64,000 bases of DNA from NCBI RefSeq assembly GCF_003268815.1, contig NZ_QLSV01000001.1, positions 124,001 through 188,000 of the forward strand. Reading direction: 5' to 3'. Within the stretch, counting starts at the first letter, position 1; every line of letters begins with the position of its first letter. This stretch comes from Flavobacterium lacus. GTDB taxonomy: Bacteria; Bacteroidota; Bacteroidia; Flavobacteriales; Flavobacteriaceae. The notes below the pieces were generated by a model that saw only the letters and a list, made by a program, of their open reading frames with translations, did not search any database and was not told where the DNA came from. The position numbers and the translations under genes were made by a program. This document shows, piece after piece, positions 26,870 through 35,163 of the stretch.

Positions 26870-27043
26870 CTAATTATCTTCTTTTAAAGGTATTTCTCCT
26901 AGTTCATTAATTGCTTCTTTGCTATAGGAAAATACCCAAACTAAAAGCAATACAAAGAATAAAAAGAAAATACTCAAGGAAATGATAGGATATATTTCAA
27001 TGCCTATAATCGTATCCATATGGTGTTTGATAAACTTTAGCAT
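26870..27043 (-). CDS. ccoQ: cbb3 oxidase small subunit CcoQ
   Basis: A 57-aa ORF starting MLKFIKHHMDTI. It has one hydrophobic helix (IISLSIFFLFFVLLLVWVF), then YSKEAINELGEIPLKEDN. Size, single helix and position between ccoNO and ccoP identify CcoQ. The start codon lies 2 bp after the ccoNO stop and the stop lies 22 bp before ccoP, so it is co-transcribed. It stabilises the complex in other bacteria. Confidence 0.88.
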   Translation of the reverse strand: MLKFIKHHMDTIIGIEIYPIISLSIFFLFFVLLLVWVFSYSKEAINELGEIPLKEDN

Positions 27044-27045
27044 AA

Positions 27046-29238
27046 CTATTTATTTTGAGCGGTTTCTTTTACTTTAATATCTGTTCCCAAACGTTGTAGG
27101 TAAGCAATTAACGCAGTAATTTCTCTGTCTTTCATCGGAACAAATTCTTCTCCACGAGTAGCTGCATTCTTTTTGCTTTCTTCATACGATTTTACAAAAT
27201 CGGGATCGGCATAAAGATTTTTTTCAATTTGAGCACCTTGTTCATCTATGGATTTTCTGGCATTTTTAATGTCCTCTTCTGTATAAGGAACACCTAAGGT
27301 GACCATTACTTCCATTTTTTTCTCAATTGAAGAGTAATCCATTGGCTTGTTGTCATACATCCATTTGTATCCCGGCATGATGGACCCAGGCGAGGTACTT
27401 TGTGGGTCCCACATGTGGTTAAAGTGCCAATTATCGTTATATTTAGCTCCGACTCTATGCAAATCCGGACCAGTACGTTTAGAGCCCCATAAAAATGGAT
27501 GATCATATACATATTCTCCTCCTTTTGAATATTCACCATAACGTTCAACTTCAGAACGGAACGGGCGAATCATTTGAGAGTGACAGCCCACACAACCTTC
27601 GCGGATATATAAATCACGGCCTTCCAACTCCATTGGTGAATACGGTTTTACTGAGGCAATCGTTGGTATATTGGACTTCACAACTATTGTTGGAATAATT
27701 TGAATGACTCCACCAATTAAAATAGCCACTAAGGATAGCACTGTAAATTGAATTGGTCTTCTTTCTAACCAAGAATGCCATTTTTCGCCTTTCATTCTTT
27801 TTGGAGAAATTACGGCTAATGCCGGTGCTTCGGCCAATTCATCCTCTACAGTAGAACCGGCAGCTACGGTTCTGATTACATTGTAAACTAAAACCAATAA
27901 ACCTGCAACGTATAAAGTTCCACCAATGGCACGCATCCAATACATTGGCATAATTTGCGTTACTGTTTCAAGGAAGTTACCATATACTAATGTTCCGTCT
28001 GGATTAAATTGTTTCCACATCGAAGCTTGTGTAAATCCAGCTACATAAAGAGGTAATGCATATAAAATAATCCCCAGTGTTCCAATCCAGAAATGGAAAT
28101 TGGCTAATTTTTCAGAAAATAATTTGGTTTTTGTCATTCGTGGTATTAACCAATAAATCATACCGAACGTCATAAATCCGTTCCAAGCCAAAGCTCCAAC
28201 GTGAACGTGGGCAATAATCCAATCTGTAAAGTGAGCAATTGCGTTTACATTTTTAAGCGAAAGCATTGGTCCTTCAAATGTTGCCATACCATAACCGGTA
28301 ATTCCCACCACAAAGAATTTTAAAACAGCATCTGTGCGTACTTTATCCCAAACACCTCGTAACGTAAGCAATCCGTTAATCATACCCCCCCAAGAAGGAG
28401 CAATTAACATAACAGAGAAAACGACGCCTAAGTTTTGAGCCCAATCCGGCAAAGCTGTGTATAATAAATGGTGCGGTCCTGCCCAGATGTAAATGAAAAT
28501 TAAAGACCAAAAGTGAATGATTGATAACCGGTAAGAATACACCGGACGATTCGCCACCTTAGGCACGAAATAATACATTAAACCTAGAAACGGAGTTGTT
28601 AAGAAAAACGCAACGGCGTTATGTCCGTACCACCATTGCACCAAAGCATCTTGAACACCGGCATAAACAGAATAACTTTTTAAACCTGAAACCGGCAATG
28701 CCAAACTGTTAAAAATATGAAGAATGGCAACCGTAACAAACGTGGCGATATAAAACCAAATCGCCACATAAATATGACGCTCTCTGCGTTTTAGAATTGT
28801 CATAATCATGTTGATACCAAAAACTACCCAAATTAATGCAATGGCAATATCAATCGGCCATTCCAATTCGGCATATTCTTTTGAGGTAGAATAACCCAAC
28901 GGTAGCGTTATTGCCGCCGCTACAATAATTAATTGCCATCCCCAAAAGTTGATGTTACTCAATAAATCACTATACATTCTTGTTTTGAGTAATCGCTGCA
29001 TGGAATAGTAGACCCCCGCAAATATGGCATTTCCAACGAAGGCAAAGATGACGGCGTTGGTGTGTAAAGGTCTTAATCTACCAAAACTCAACCAGGAAAT
29101 TCCATCGGTTAGGTTGGGAAATAAAAACATGATGGCCAGAATCAGGCCGACTAACATTCCGACTACACCAAAAAGGATACAGGCGTAGAGGAACTTCTTT
29201 ACAATTTTGTTGTCGTAATAAAATTGTTGCATCTCCAT
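27046..29238 (-). CDS. ccoNO: Fused cbb3 oxidase subunits I and II
   Basis: A 730-aa protein. The first ~470 residues are CcoN: 12 membrane helices with heme/copper ligands in the LHTNAV region, WWYGHNAVAFFL and HVHVGALAWNG. After a short linker (ELAEAPALAVISPKRMKGEKW) comes a membrane-anchored CcoO with heme-c site CVGCH in REGCVGCHSQMIRPF and GPDLHRVG. The fusion is a Bacteroidota trait. It is the catalytic core of the high-affinity oxygen reductase, following ccoS by 2 bp. Confidence 0.96.
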   Translation of the reverse strand: MEMQQFYYDNKIVKKFLYACILFGVVGMLVGLILAIMFLFPNLTDGISWLSFGRLRPLHTNAVIFAFVGNAIFAGVYYSMQRLLKTRMYSDLLSNINFWGWQLIIVAAAITLPLGYSTSKEYAELEWPIDIAIALIWVVFGINMIMTILKRRERHIYVAIWFYIATFVTVAILHIFNSLALPVSGLKSYSVYAGVQDALVQWWYGHNAVAFFLTTPFLGLMYYFVPKVANRPVYSYRLSIIHFWSLIFIYIWAGPHHLLYTALPDWAQNLGVVFSVMLIAPSWGGMINGLLTLRGVWDKVRTDAVLKFFVVGITGYGMATFEGPMLSLKNVNAIAHFTDWIIAHVHVGALAWNGFMTFGMIYWLIPRMTKTKLFSEKLANFHFWIGTLGIILYALPLYVAGFTQASMWKQFNPDGTLVYGNFLETVTQIMPMYWMRAIGGTLYVAGLLVLVYNVIRTVAAGSTVEDELAEAPALAVISPKRMKGEKWHSWLERRPIQFTVLSLVAILIGGVIQIIPTIVVKSNIPTIASVKPYSPMELEGRDLYIREGCVGCHSQMIRPFRSEVERYGEYSKGGEYVYDHPFLWGSKRTGPDLHRVGAKYNDNWHFNHMWDPQSTSPGSIMPGYKWMYDNKPMDYSSIEKKMEVMVTLGVPYTEEDIKNARKSIDEQGAQIEKNLYADPDFVKSYEESKKNAATRGEEFVPMKDREITALIAYLQRLGTDIKVKETAQNK

Positions 29239-29240
29239 AA

Positions 29241-29441
29241 TTATACTTGTTTTTCTTTAATTGTTTGTATTGGTTTTTTGTTGGTTTTGGTTTTGATTTT
29301 GAGTTCATCGTCAAAAAGCATTCTGACTGATGGTGTGTAGTCATCATCGTACTGCCCACTTCTTACCGCTCTGATAAAAGCATAAAGAAAAAAAACAGCA
29401 ACAATAATACTGATGGTGATTAAAATGTAAATGACGCCCAT
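29241..29441 (-). CDS. ccoS: cbb3 oxidase assembly protein CcoS
   Basis: A 66-aa protein with one N-terminal helix (GVIYILITISIIVAVFFLYAF) followed by RAVRSGQYDDDYTPSVRMLFDDE, the CcoS signature. It is required for cofactor insertion into CcoN in other bacteria. It is first in the ccoS-NO-Q-P-G-H run, with an Fnr-type activated promoter in front. Confidence 0.93.
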   Translation of the reverse strand: MGVIYILITISIIVAVFFLYAFIRAVRSGQYDDDYTPSVRMLFDDELKIKTKTNKKPIQTIKEKQV

Positions 29442-29459
29442 ACCTTAAAAATATGTTAA

Positions 29460-29467
29460 CAAAATTA
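29460..29467 (-). promoter_or_regulatory. -7 box TAATTTTG of the ccoSNOQPGH operon
   Basis: Minus-strand TAnnTTTG match 18 bp upstream of the ccoS ATG. Confidence 0.7.
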
Positions 29468-29489
29468 GACTTACTCGGTTTTATAAAAT

Positions 29490-29503
29490 ATGATATTTAT
29501 CAT
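29490..29503. promoter_or_regulatory. Crp/Fnr-type operator ATGA-N6-TCAT upstream of ccoS
   Basis: ATGATATTTATCAT, centre 29496.5, exactly 36.5 bp from the end of the -7 box (29460). It overlaps the last codon region of ccoI, so the oxidase operon has its own promoter even though ccoI reads in the same direction. Confidence 0.8.
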
Positions 29504-31923
29504 GCTTGATTATTTTTTGTTGCGGGTTGAAAGTTGCGGGTTGCGGGTTGCGAATTTTGGGCGTAAATATTCGTCATGACGGTGACAAAACTCACGATGG
29601 TAACTGTGCTCAAAGGCATTATAATTGCCGCCACCAAAGGCGATAAATTTCCGGAGACTGCATAGGTCAATCCAACAATATTATAAGCGATAGAAAGGCC
29701 AAAACTCATATAAATCGTCTTCATAGCATTTTTGGAATACTGCATAAAAAACCCAATTTTTTGAAATTGAGAAGCATCTAAAATTCCGTCGCAAGCGGGT
29801 GAAAAAACATTTACATTCTCAGAGAGTGAAATTCCGATGTTACTTTGAGCCAAAGCACCTGCATCATTTAGGCCATCGCCAATCATCATTACATTTTTAC
29901 CTTGGTCCTGAAGTTCCTTGATGTAGTGAAGTTTTTGTTCCGGTTTTTGATTGAATACTAATGTTGTGGTAGAAGGAAGCATCTTCTCTAAAATTTTTCG
30001 CTCACCATCATTATCACCTGACAAAATAATCAGCTGATAGTGTTTAGATAATTGAGAAAATAATTGTTCCAAACCTTCACGGTATTGATTATTAAACACA
30101 TAACTACCTTTATATTCACCATTAATTTCAACGTGCACTTTCGTTTTTTTGTGCGTGTTTTCAGTCATCGTTTTTAAAAACTGCGAAGAACCTAATTTGA
30201 TGGTGTTCCCGTCAATTTCTGCGTCAATTCCTTTTCCGATAATTTCTTCAAAATGAGTGGGAACGAGTTTAGTTTGTTTGGGAATAAAATCATATAATCG
30301 CCTGCTCAACGGATGATTGGATCCTCTCAAAGCGTTATATAGCAACTTTAAATCAAAATCATTTAAAGGTGCTCCTTCATACGTAATAGCCGTTTTTTTA
30401 TTGGTAGTGATGGTTCCTGTTTTATCAAAAACGATACTATCTACTTTGGCTAATTGTTCAATTACCGTCGCATTTTTGAGGTAGAATTTTCGCTTTCCTA
30501 GAATACGCAACACATTTCCTAAGGTAAAGGGAGCAGTTAATGCCAACGCACACGGACAAGCCACAATTAAAATGGCGGTAAATACATTAAAAGCGGTTGA
30601 AACGTCAATAAATAACCAGTAGAAGAAAGAAACAAAGGCTAGTCCCAGTAACGCCGGTGTAAAATAACGACTAATTTTGTCGGTTATGGTTTTATGTTTG
30701 ATATCCACTTTTTTCTGAAAAACATCGTTGCTCCACAATTGTGTAAGGTAACTTTGTGAAACTGAAAAAAGCACTTCCATTTCGATGACTTTGCCCATTT
30801 GTTTTCCGCCGGCAAAAATTTTATCGCCTGATTTTTTCTCGATGGCCACTGCTTCACCGGTTACAAAACTATAATCAACAGACGCTTTTTCGGAAATTAA
30901 AATACCATCAACCGGAATCAATTCTTGGTTTCTGATCAGTAGCCGATCGCCCTTTTCAATTTCATATACTTGAACAGAGGTTTCTGAACCATCCGCTAAA
31001 ATTTTAGTGATTGCAATGGGAAAATAGGATTTATAGTCGCGTTCAAAAGACAAAAAATCATAGGTTTTCTTTTGAAATAATTTTCCCAATAGCATAAAGA
31101 AAATGAGTCCGGTCATGCTGTCGAAAAAACCTTGACCATAATCAAAAACAATATCAACGGTACTTCTGATAAACATGACCACAATTCCCAACGCAATCGG
31201 AATATCGATGTTGAGCATTCCTGATTTGATGCTTTTATAGGCCGAAACATAATAACCACTGGCCGAATAAAAGAAGGCCGGAAGTGAAATTGCAAAAATC
31301 AACCAACGGAAAAATCCTCTGTATTCATTAATCCAATATTCCTCTACTTCAAAATATTCCGGAAAAGAGAGCAACATAATGTTCCCGAAACAGAAAAAGG
31401 CAACTCCGATTTTATAAATCAAACTTCGGTCGATGACTTTTTTTCCTTCGTCAAAATTTTCTAAACTAATATAGGGTTCATAACCGATGGAACAAAGCAA
31501 CTCTACAATTTTTTTGAGCGACGTTCCCTCTGAATTGAAAGTAATTCTAACTTTTTTCTCCGGGAAATTAACTTGCGAAGTACTTATTCCTGATTGAAGT
31601 TTCTGTAGATTCTCCAAAATCCAAATACACGAACTACAGTGTATATGAGGAATAAAGAGTGAAACAATATGTGTTGTATCCTCTTGAAATTCGAGAAGTT
31701 TTGCAACGATATCTTCATTGTCTAAAAAATCATATTTGCCTTTAATGTCAAGTGGTGTTGCACCGGGAGATGCTTGAAAATCATAATAACACGATAAATC
31801 ATTTTGACTAAAAATTTCATAAACTGTCTTGCAACCGTTGCAACAGAAACTTTTCTCATCATAAATAATTTCTTCTTTTTTATTAATTTCAATACCACAA
31901 TGGAAACAATTTCCAGTGTTCAT
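29500..31923 (-). CDS. ccoI: Copper-translocating P-type ATPase for cbb3 oxidase assembly
   Basis: An 807-aa P1B ATPase (FixI/CcoI). In order it has a cysteine-rich N-terminal metal-binding domain (CFHCGIE, CCNGC), an HMA domain with CSSC at 96-99, eight membrane helices with the CPC motif (ILIVACPCALALT), the phosphorylation site DKTGTIT, and GDGLNDAGALA. It exports or delivers Cu for the CuB centre of CcoN. The final ~20 residues (QPATRNFQPATKNNQA) are encoded by a repetitive GCGGGTT tract and look like captured intergenic DNA. Confidence 0.94.
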   Translation of the reverse strand: MNTGNCFHCGIEINKKEEIIYDEKSFCCNGCKTVYEIFSQNDLSCYYDFQASPGATPLDIKGKYDFLDNEDIVAKLLEFQEDTTHIVSLFIPHIHCSSCIWILENLQKLQSGISTSQVNFPEKKVRITFNSEGTSLKKIVELLCSIGYEPYISLENFDEGKKVIDRSLIYKIGVAFFCFGNIMLLSFPEYFEVEEYWINEYRGFFRWLIFAISLPAFFYSASGYYVSAYKSIKSGMLNIDIPIALGIVVMFIRSTVDIVFDYGQGFFDSMTGLIFFMLLGKLFQKKTYDFLSFERDYKSYFPIAITKILADGSETSVQVYEIEKGDRLLIRNQELIPVDGILISEKASVDYSFVTGEAVAIEKKSGDKIFAGGKQMGKVIEMEVLFSVSQSYLTQLWSNDVFQKKVDIKHKTITDKISRYFTPALLGLAFVSFFYWLFIDVSTAFNVFTAILIVACPCALALTAPFTLGNVLRILGKRKFYLKNATVIEQLAKVDSIVFDKTGTITTNKKTAITYEGAPLNDFDLKLLYNALRGSNHPLSRRLYDFIPKQTKLVPTHFEEIIGKGIDAEIDGNTIKLGSSQFLKTMTENTHKKTKVHVEINGEYKGSYVFNNQYREGLEQLFSQLSKHYQLIILSGDNDGERKILEKMLPSTTTLVFNQKPEQKLHYIKELQDQGKNVMMIGDGLNDAGALAQSNIGISLSENVNVFSPACDGILDASQFQKIGFFMQYSKNAMKTIYMSFGLSIAYNIVGLTYAVSGNLSPLVAAIIMPLSTVTIVSFVTVMTNIYAQNSQPATRNFQPATKNNQA
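29519..29554. repeat. GTTGCGG word repeat inside the 3' end of ccoI
   Basis: The words TTGCGGGTTG, GTTGCGGGTTGCGGGTTGCG recur in tandem. They encode the low-complexity QPATRN/QPATKN tail of the ATPase. Confidence 0.75.
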
Positions 31924-31945
31924 AATTTGCTCATTTTACCTGTAA

Positions 31946-31953
31946 CAAAGGTT
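31946..31953 (-). promoter_or_regulatory. -7-like box AACCTTTG of ccoI
   Basis: Seven of the TAnnTTTG positions are acceptable (first T is A). It ends 36.5 bp from the operator centre at 31982.5 and 23 bp from the ccoI ATG. Weak box, as expected for an activated promoter. Confidence 0.6.
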
Positions 31954-31975
31954 GCAAAAGGAATAAATTTAAAAT

Positions 31976-31989
31976 ATGATATTTGTCAT
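31976..31989. promoter_or_regulatory. Crp/Fnr-type operator ATGA-N6-TCAT between ccoI and the fnr-like gene
   Basis: ATGATATTTGTCAT. It sits near -42 for ccoI (activation) but about 22.5 bp from the end of the fnr-like -7 box, where it would cover the -33 region. Activation of ccoI and autorepression of the regulator are inferred. Confidence 0.8.
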
Positions 31990-31997
31990 ACTTTAAT

Positions 31998-32005
31998 TAT
32001 CTTTG
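31998..32005 (+). promoter_or_regulatory. -7 box TATCTTTG of the fnr-like gene
   Basis: TAnnTTTG match 23 bp before the ATG at 32029. Confidence 0.65.
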
Positions 32006-32028
32006 TAAAACCAATAAATTAGTACATC

Positions 32029-32709
32029 ATGAGTAAATGTGAACAATGCATCGTCAGAGAATTTAGTTCGTTAAAAGCCCTAAACAAAGATGAATTAATC
32101 AAAATGGCCAATTGTAAAACTTCCTATATCATTAAAAAAGGTGAACCTATCTTTGAAGAAGGTGAATCTGTTAATGGAATTTTTTGCATCAAAGATGGTA
32201 TTTGTAAACTATCCAAATTAAGTGCCAACGGAAAAGATCAGATTGTAAAATTGGTTAAACCCGGTGAATTATTAGGACAACGCTCTATGATTAGCGATGA
32301 GCCTGCCAATTTGAGTGCAGTGGCGTTGGAAGATATGGAGGTTTGTTTTATTCCCAAATCGGAAGTCTTAGGATTTTTTAACAACAACAATCAATTTTCG
32401 ATGAATATGATGAAATCGATCTGTGGAGATTTAAAAGAAGCAGATGACCATATGGTTTCTATGGCTCAAAAAACCGTTAAAGAACGATTAGCCGAAACAT
32501 TACTCTACTTGGAAGATACTTTTGGAAAAAATGAGGATGGCTCCCTTCATATTCAGTTATCAAGAGAAGAGCTCGCCGGTATGATTGGTACTGCTACAGA
32601 AAGTTGCATACGCTTACTTTCCGAATTTAACAAAAGTGGTTTAATTGATTTAACCGGAAAAAAAATAGTGATTTTAGATAAAAATAAATTAAAAAGGATG
32701 GCGGAATAA
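32029..32709 (+). CDS. Crp/Fnr family transcriptional regulator (Fnr-like, cysteine-rich)
   Basis: A 226-aa protein: cyclic-nucleotide-binding-fold sensor domain, long dimer helix, and C-terminal winged helix. The recognition helix region TATESCIRLLSEF keeps the Glu and Arg spaced as in E. coli FNR (E-x3-R), consistent with TGA/TCA half sites. Cysteines at 4, 7, 29, 53 and 59 make an oxygen-sensitive Fe-S cluster plausible, though their spacing is not that of E. coli FNR. Divergent from ccoI with an operator between. It probably controls ccoI, ccoSNOQPGH and hemN. Confidence 0.88.
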   Translation: MSKCEQCIVREFSSLKALNKDELIKMANCKTSYIIKKGEPIFEEGESVNGIFCIKDGICKLSKLSANGKDQIVKLVKPGELLGQRSMISDEPANLSAVALEDMEVCFIPKSEVLGFFNNNNQFSMNMMKSICGDLKEADDHMVSMAQKTVKERLAETLLYLEDTFGKNEDGSLHIQLSREELAGMIGTATESCIRLLSEFNKSGLIDLTGKKIVILDKNKLKRMAE

Positions 32710-32711
32710 AA

Positions 32712-33485
32712 TCATAATTTCTTCGCCTGTTCCCAAAACACATCCATCTCAGCTAAAGTCATATCTGATAAAGGTTTTCCTAATTCACCTGCTTTGCTTT
32801 CTAAATACATAAACCGTTTTATGAATTTTTTATTGGTTCGCTCTAAAGCATCTTCAGGATTGATTTTTAAAAACCGTGCATAATTAATCATCGAAAACAA
32901 AACATCGCCAAATTCGGCTTCCATTTTGTTAAAATTTCCTGATTTTACTTCCACTTGAAATTCAGAAATTTCCTCTTGAACTTTATCCCAAACTTGGTGT
33001 GGTTCTTCCCAATCAAAACCAACACCTTTCACTTTATCTTGAATTCGACTTGCTTTGACAAGAGCAGGCAAACTTTTTGGCACCCCTTCTAAAACTGACT
33101 TTTTACCCTCTTTGAGTTTGAGCTTTTCCCAGTTTTGCTTTACTTCCTCTTCATTTGCAACAACGACATCACCATAAATATGCGGATGACGATCAATCAA
33201 TTTATCACAAATACTATTAGCTACATCGGCGATATCAAAAGCATTGGTTTCGCTACCGATTTTGGCATAAAAAACAATATGCAACAACAAATCGCCTAAT
33301 TCTTTTTTGATTTCCTGCAAATCATTATCCAAAATGGCATCGCCTAATTCGTAGGTTTCCTCGATGGTAAGATGGCGTAAACTTGCTAAGGTTTGCTTTT
33401 TATCCCACGGACATTTTTCTCGAAGGTCGTCCATAATGTCTAATAATCTGCCAAAAGCTTCTAATTGTTGTTGTCGGGTATTCAT
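32712..33485 (-). CDS. mazG: Nucleoside triphosphate pyrophosphohydrolase
   Basis: A 257-aa protein with two MazG domains, the normal length for the full enzyme. Metal-binding motifs are EETYELGDAI with KKELGDLLLHIV in the first domain and EAEFGDVLFSMINYARF in the second. It hydrolyses NTPs to NMP and pyrophosphate, cleaning nucleotide pools and limiting ppGpp signalling in other bacteria. Convergent with the fnr-like gene, with only 2 bp between stops. Confidence 0.93.
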   Translation of the reverse strand: MNTRQQQLEAFGRLLDIMDDLREKCPWDKKQTLASLRHLTIEETYELGDAILDNDLQEIKKELGDLLLHIVFYAKIGSETNAFDIADVANSICDKLIDRHPHIYGDVVVANEEEVKQNWEKLKLKEGKKSVLEGVPKSLPALVKASRIQDKVKGVGFDWEEPHQVWDKVQEEISEFQVEVKSGNFNKMEAEFGDVLFSMINYARFLKINPEDALERTNKKFIKRFMYLESKAGELGKPLSDMTLAEMDVFWEQAKKL

Positions 33486-33504
33486 TTGATTTTGATTTAT
33501 GTAA

Positions 33505-33536
33505 AAATAAAAAATCCTACTCGAAAGCAGGATTTA
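33505..33536 (-). terminator. Terminator downstream of the DUF5606 gene
   Basis: Minus-strand stem AAATCCTGC/GTAGGATTT followed by a T-rich run. Confidence 0.7.
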
Positions 33537-33557
33537 ATTATGATTTTATTTATAAAA

Positions 33558-34025
33558 TTATTCGGCTGGTTTTTCAGCCTCCTTTTCAGCCTCCTTTTCA
33601 GCGTCTTTTTCCGCTTCTTTCAATTCTTTTGATAACGCATCGACCGAAACTAATCCTTTTGGTTGCAACATATTATACCAATTAATGATTTTTTTGATAT
33701 CGGATGGATATACGCGATCTTCGTCAAATTCTGGTAAAACTTCACGAAAATAAGACACCAATACACTGTTGTCCTCTTTGTGAGAAATTGCGGTTGCTCC
33801 ATTACTTTCTTTGGTAGCAATGGCTTTAAAAACTTCGGCTAATTTAATTTCTTCGCTGTACGTGTACACGGCAATTTCAGAAAGTAAACTCACATTGCTT
33901 CGCATTCCAACAGTGATTTTTTTCCCGTCTAAAAAGCTTTCAGCAACAAATCCTGTTCTGGTTTGAATTTTTAATTCGAATAATCCCGGTTTTCCGGAAA
34001 TGGCTAATATTTTTTGTAAACTCAT
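33558..34025 (-). CDS. DUF5606 family protein
   Basis: A 155-aa soluble protein starting MSLQKILAISGKPGLFELK, a well conserved Bacteroidota family without known function. The body contains KKITVGMRSNVSLLSEIAVYTYSEE and an LPEFDEDRVYPSDIKKIINWYNML stretch. The C-terminal ~20 residues are AEKE repeats, charged and probably disordered. It sits just after def (27 bp), a conserved neighbourhood with def, ruvX and mazG. Confidence 0.85.
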   Translation of the reverse strand: MSLQKILAISGKPGLFELKIQTRTGFVAESFLDGKKITVGMRSNVSLLSEIAVYTYSEEIKLAEVFKAIATKESNGATAISHKEDNSVLVSYFREVLPEFDEDRVYPSDIKKIINWYNMLQPKGLVSVDALSKELKEAEKDAEKEAEKEAEKPAE

Positions 34026-34052
34026 TTTTAAGATATAAATTAAACTTGTGTA

Positions 34053-34640
34053 TTATCTTCCTTTTTTGTTGAAAAACTTCATTCTGTAATCAGGAAAAAT
34101 TTTTCCGTCGATGATGTTTTGTAATCTTTTTTTAATCAACGTTTTTTTGAGTGACGATATTTTATCCGTAAACAAAACTCCTTCAATATGATCGTATTCA
34201 TGCTGAATCACTCTGGCGATTAAGCCATCGTAAACATCAGTATGTTTAACGAAATTTTCATCAACATATTCAATGGTGATTCGCTCTTTTCTAAAAACAT
34301 CCTCACGCACTTCGGGAATGCTCAAACAACCTTCGTTGAATGCCCATTCGTTGCCTTCTTCTTTAAGAATTTTGGCGTTGATGAATGTTTTTTTAAATGA
34401 TTTTAATTGCGCTATTTCTTCTGTTGATAAATCATCGCTTTCAGCGAATGGTGCTGTATCAACAATAAATAAACGAATGGCCGAACCAATTTGTGGAGCA
34501 GCCAAGCCAACGCCATACGCATTGTACATGGTGTCGTACATGTTTGCAATAAGTTCCGATAAATTGGGATATTCAGGTGAAATTTCTGCACCTACTTTTC
34601 GTAAAACCGGATCACCATATCCAACAATTGGTAAAATCAT
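34053..34640 (-). CDS. def: Peptide deformylase
   Basis: A 195-aa Fe/Zn hydrolase that removes formyl from the N-terminal Met of new proteins. All three motifs are present: GVGLAAPQIG (43-52), EGCLSIPE with the Cys ligand, and QHEYDH with two His ligands. An insertion of about 15 residues between motifs 1 and 2 (FAESDDLSTEEIAQLKSF) is common in Bacteroidota. Confidence 0.96.
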   Translation of the reverse strand: MILPIVGYGDPVLRKVGAEISPEYPNLSELIANMYDTMYNAYGVGLAAPQIGSAIRLFIVDTAPFAESDDLSTEEIAQLKSFKKTFINAKILKEEGNEWAFNEGCLSIPEVREDVFRKERITIEYVDENFVKHTDVYDGLIARVIQHEYDHIEGVLFTDKISSLKKTLIKKRLQNIIDGKIFPDYRMKFFNKKGR

Positions 34641-34745
34641 GAGAGCAATTTTTGTAATTTAGAATTTAAAAAATTTTAATTAAATTCGGATACAAAAGTA
34701 ATAAAAAGAATTCTGACTTTTACTTTAAAATTGGTCGGTTTTCTG

Positions 34746-35162
34746 TTAAATCATTTTTCTAATCAAAAAATCCTGCAACAAAATAGTAGCGGCAATTTCA
34801 TCTACCAGACCTTTATTTTGGCGTTGTTTTTTACTTAAACCGCTGTCTATCATCGTTTGAAAAGCCATTTTAGAGGTAAATCGTTCATCTACTCGAACGA
34901 CTTTCATCTCCGGAAATTCAGTTGAAAAGGTCGTTACAAATTTTTCAATAATTGGTGTGCTTTCAGATGGTAAACCGTTCATTTGTTTAGGTTCGCCAAT
35001 TAAAACAGTAGAAACATTTTCTTTGGAAAAATAGTCTTTTAAAAAAGGAATGATTGTTTCGGATGGAATGGTAGTGAGTCCCGATGCAATGATTTGCAAT
35101 TCATCGGTAACGGCAATTCCGGTGCGTTTTATTCCGTAATCTATGGCGAGGATTCTTGGCAT
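34746..35162 (-). CDS. ruvX: Putative Holliday junction resolvase RuvX/YqgF
   Basis: 138 aa from the start MPRILAIDYGIKRTGIAVTD. An upstream in-frame start would add 11 atypical residues overlapping the toxin gene. RNase H-like fold: D-x-G-x-x-(R)-T-G-I-A at the N-terminus, VVRVDERFTS in the middle and KGLVDEIAATILLQDFL at the end. In E. coli the protein processes 16S rRNA 5' end; resolvase activity is less certain. It starts one base after the toxin stop codon. Confidence 0.92.
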   Translation of the reverse strand: MPRILAIDYGIKRTGIAVTDELQIIASGLTTIPSETIIPFLKDYFSKENVSTVLIGEPKQMNGLPSESTPIIEKFVTTFSTEFPEMKVVRVDERFTSKMAFQTMIDSGLSKKQRQNKGLVDEIAATILLQDFLIRKMI

Positions 35163-35163
35163 T

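Noticed and set aside
32712..33485. MazG as part of a toxin-antitoxin system
   Set aside because: It is a full-length two-domain housekeeping pyrophosphohydrolase with no MazEF beside it.
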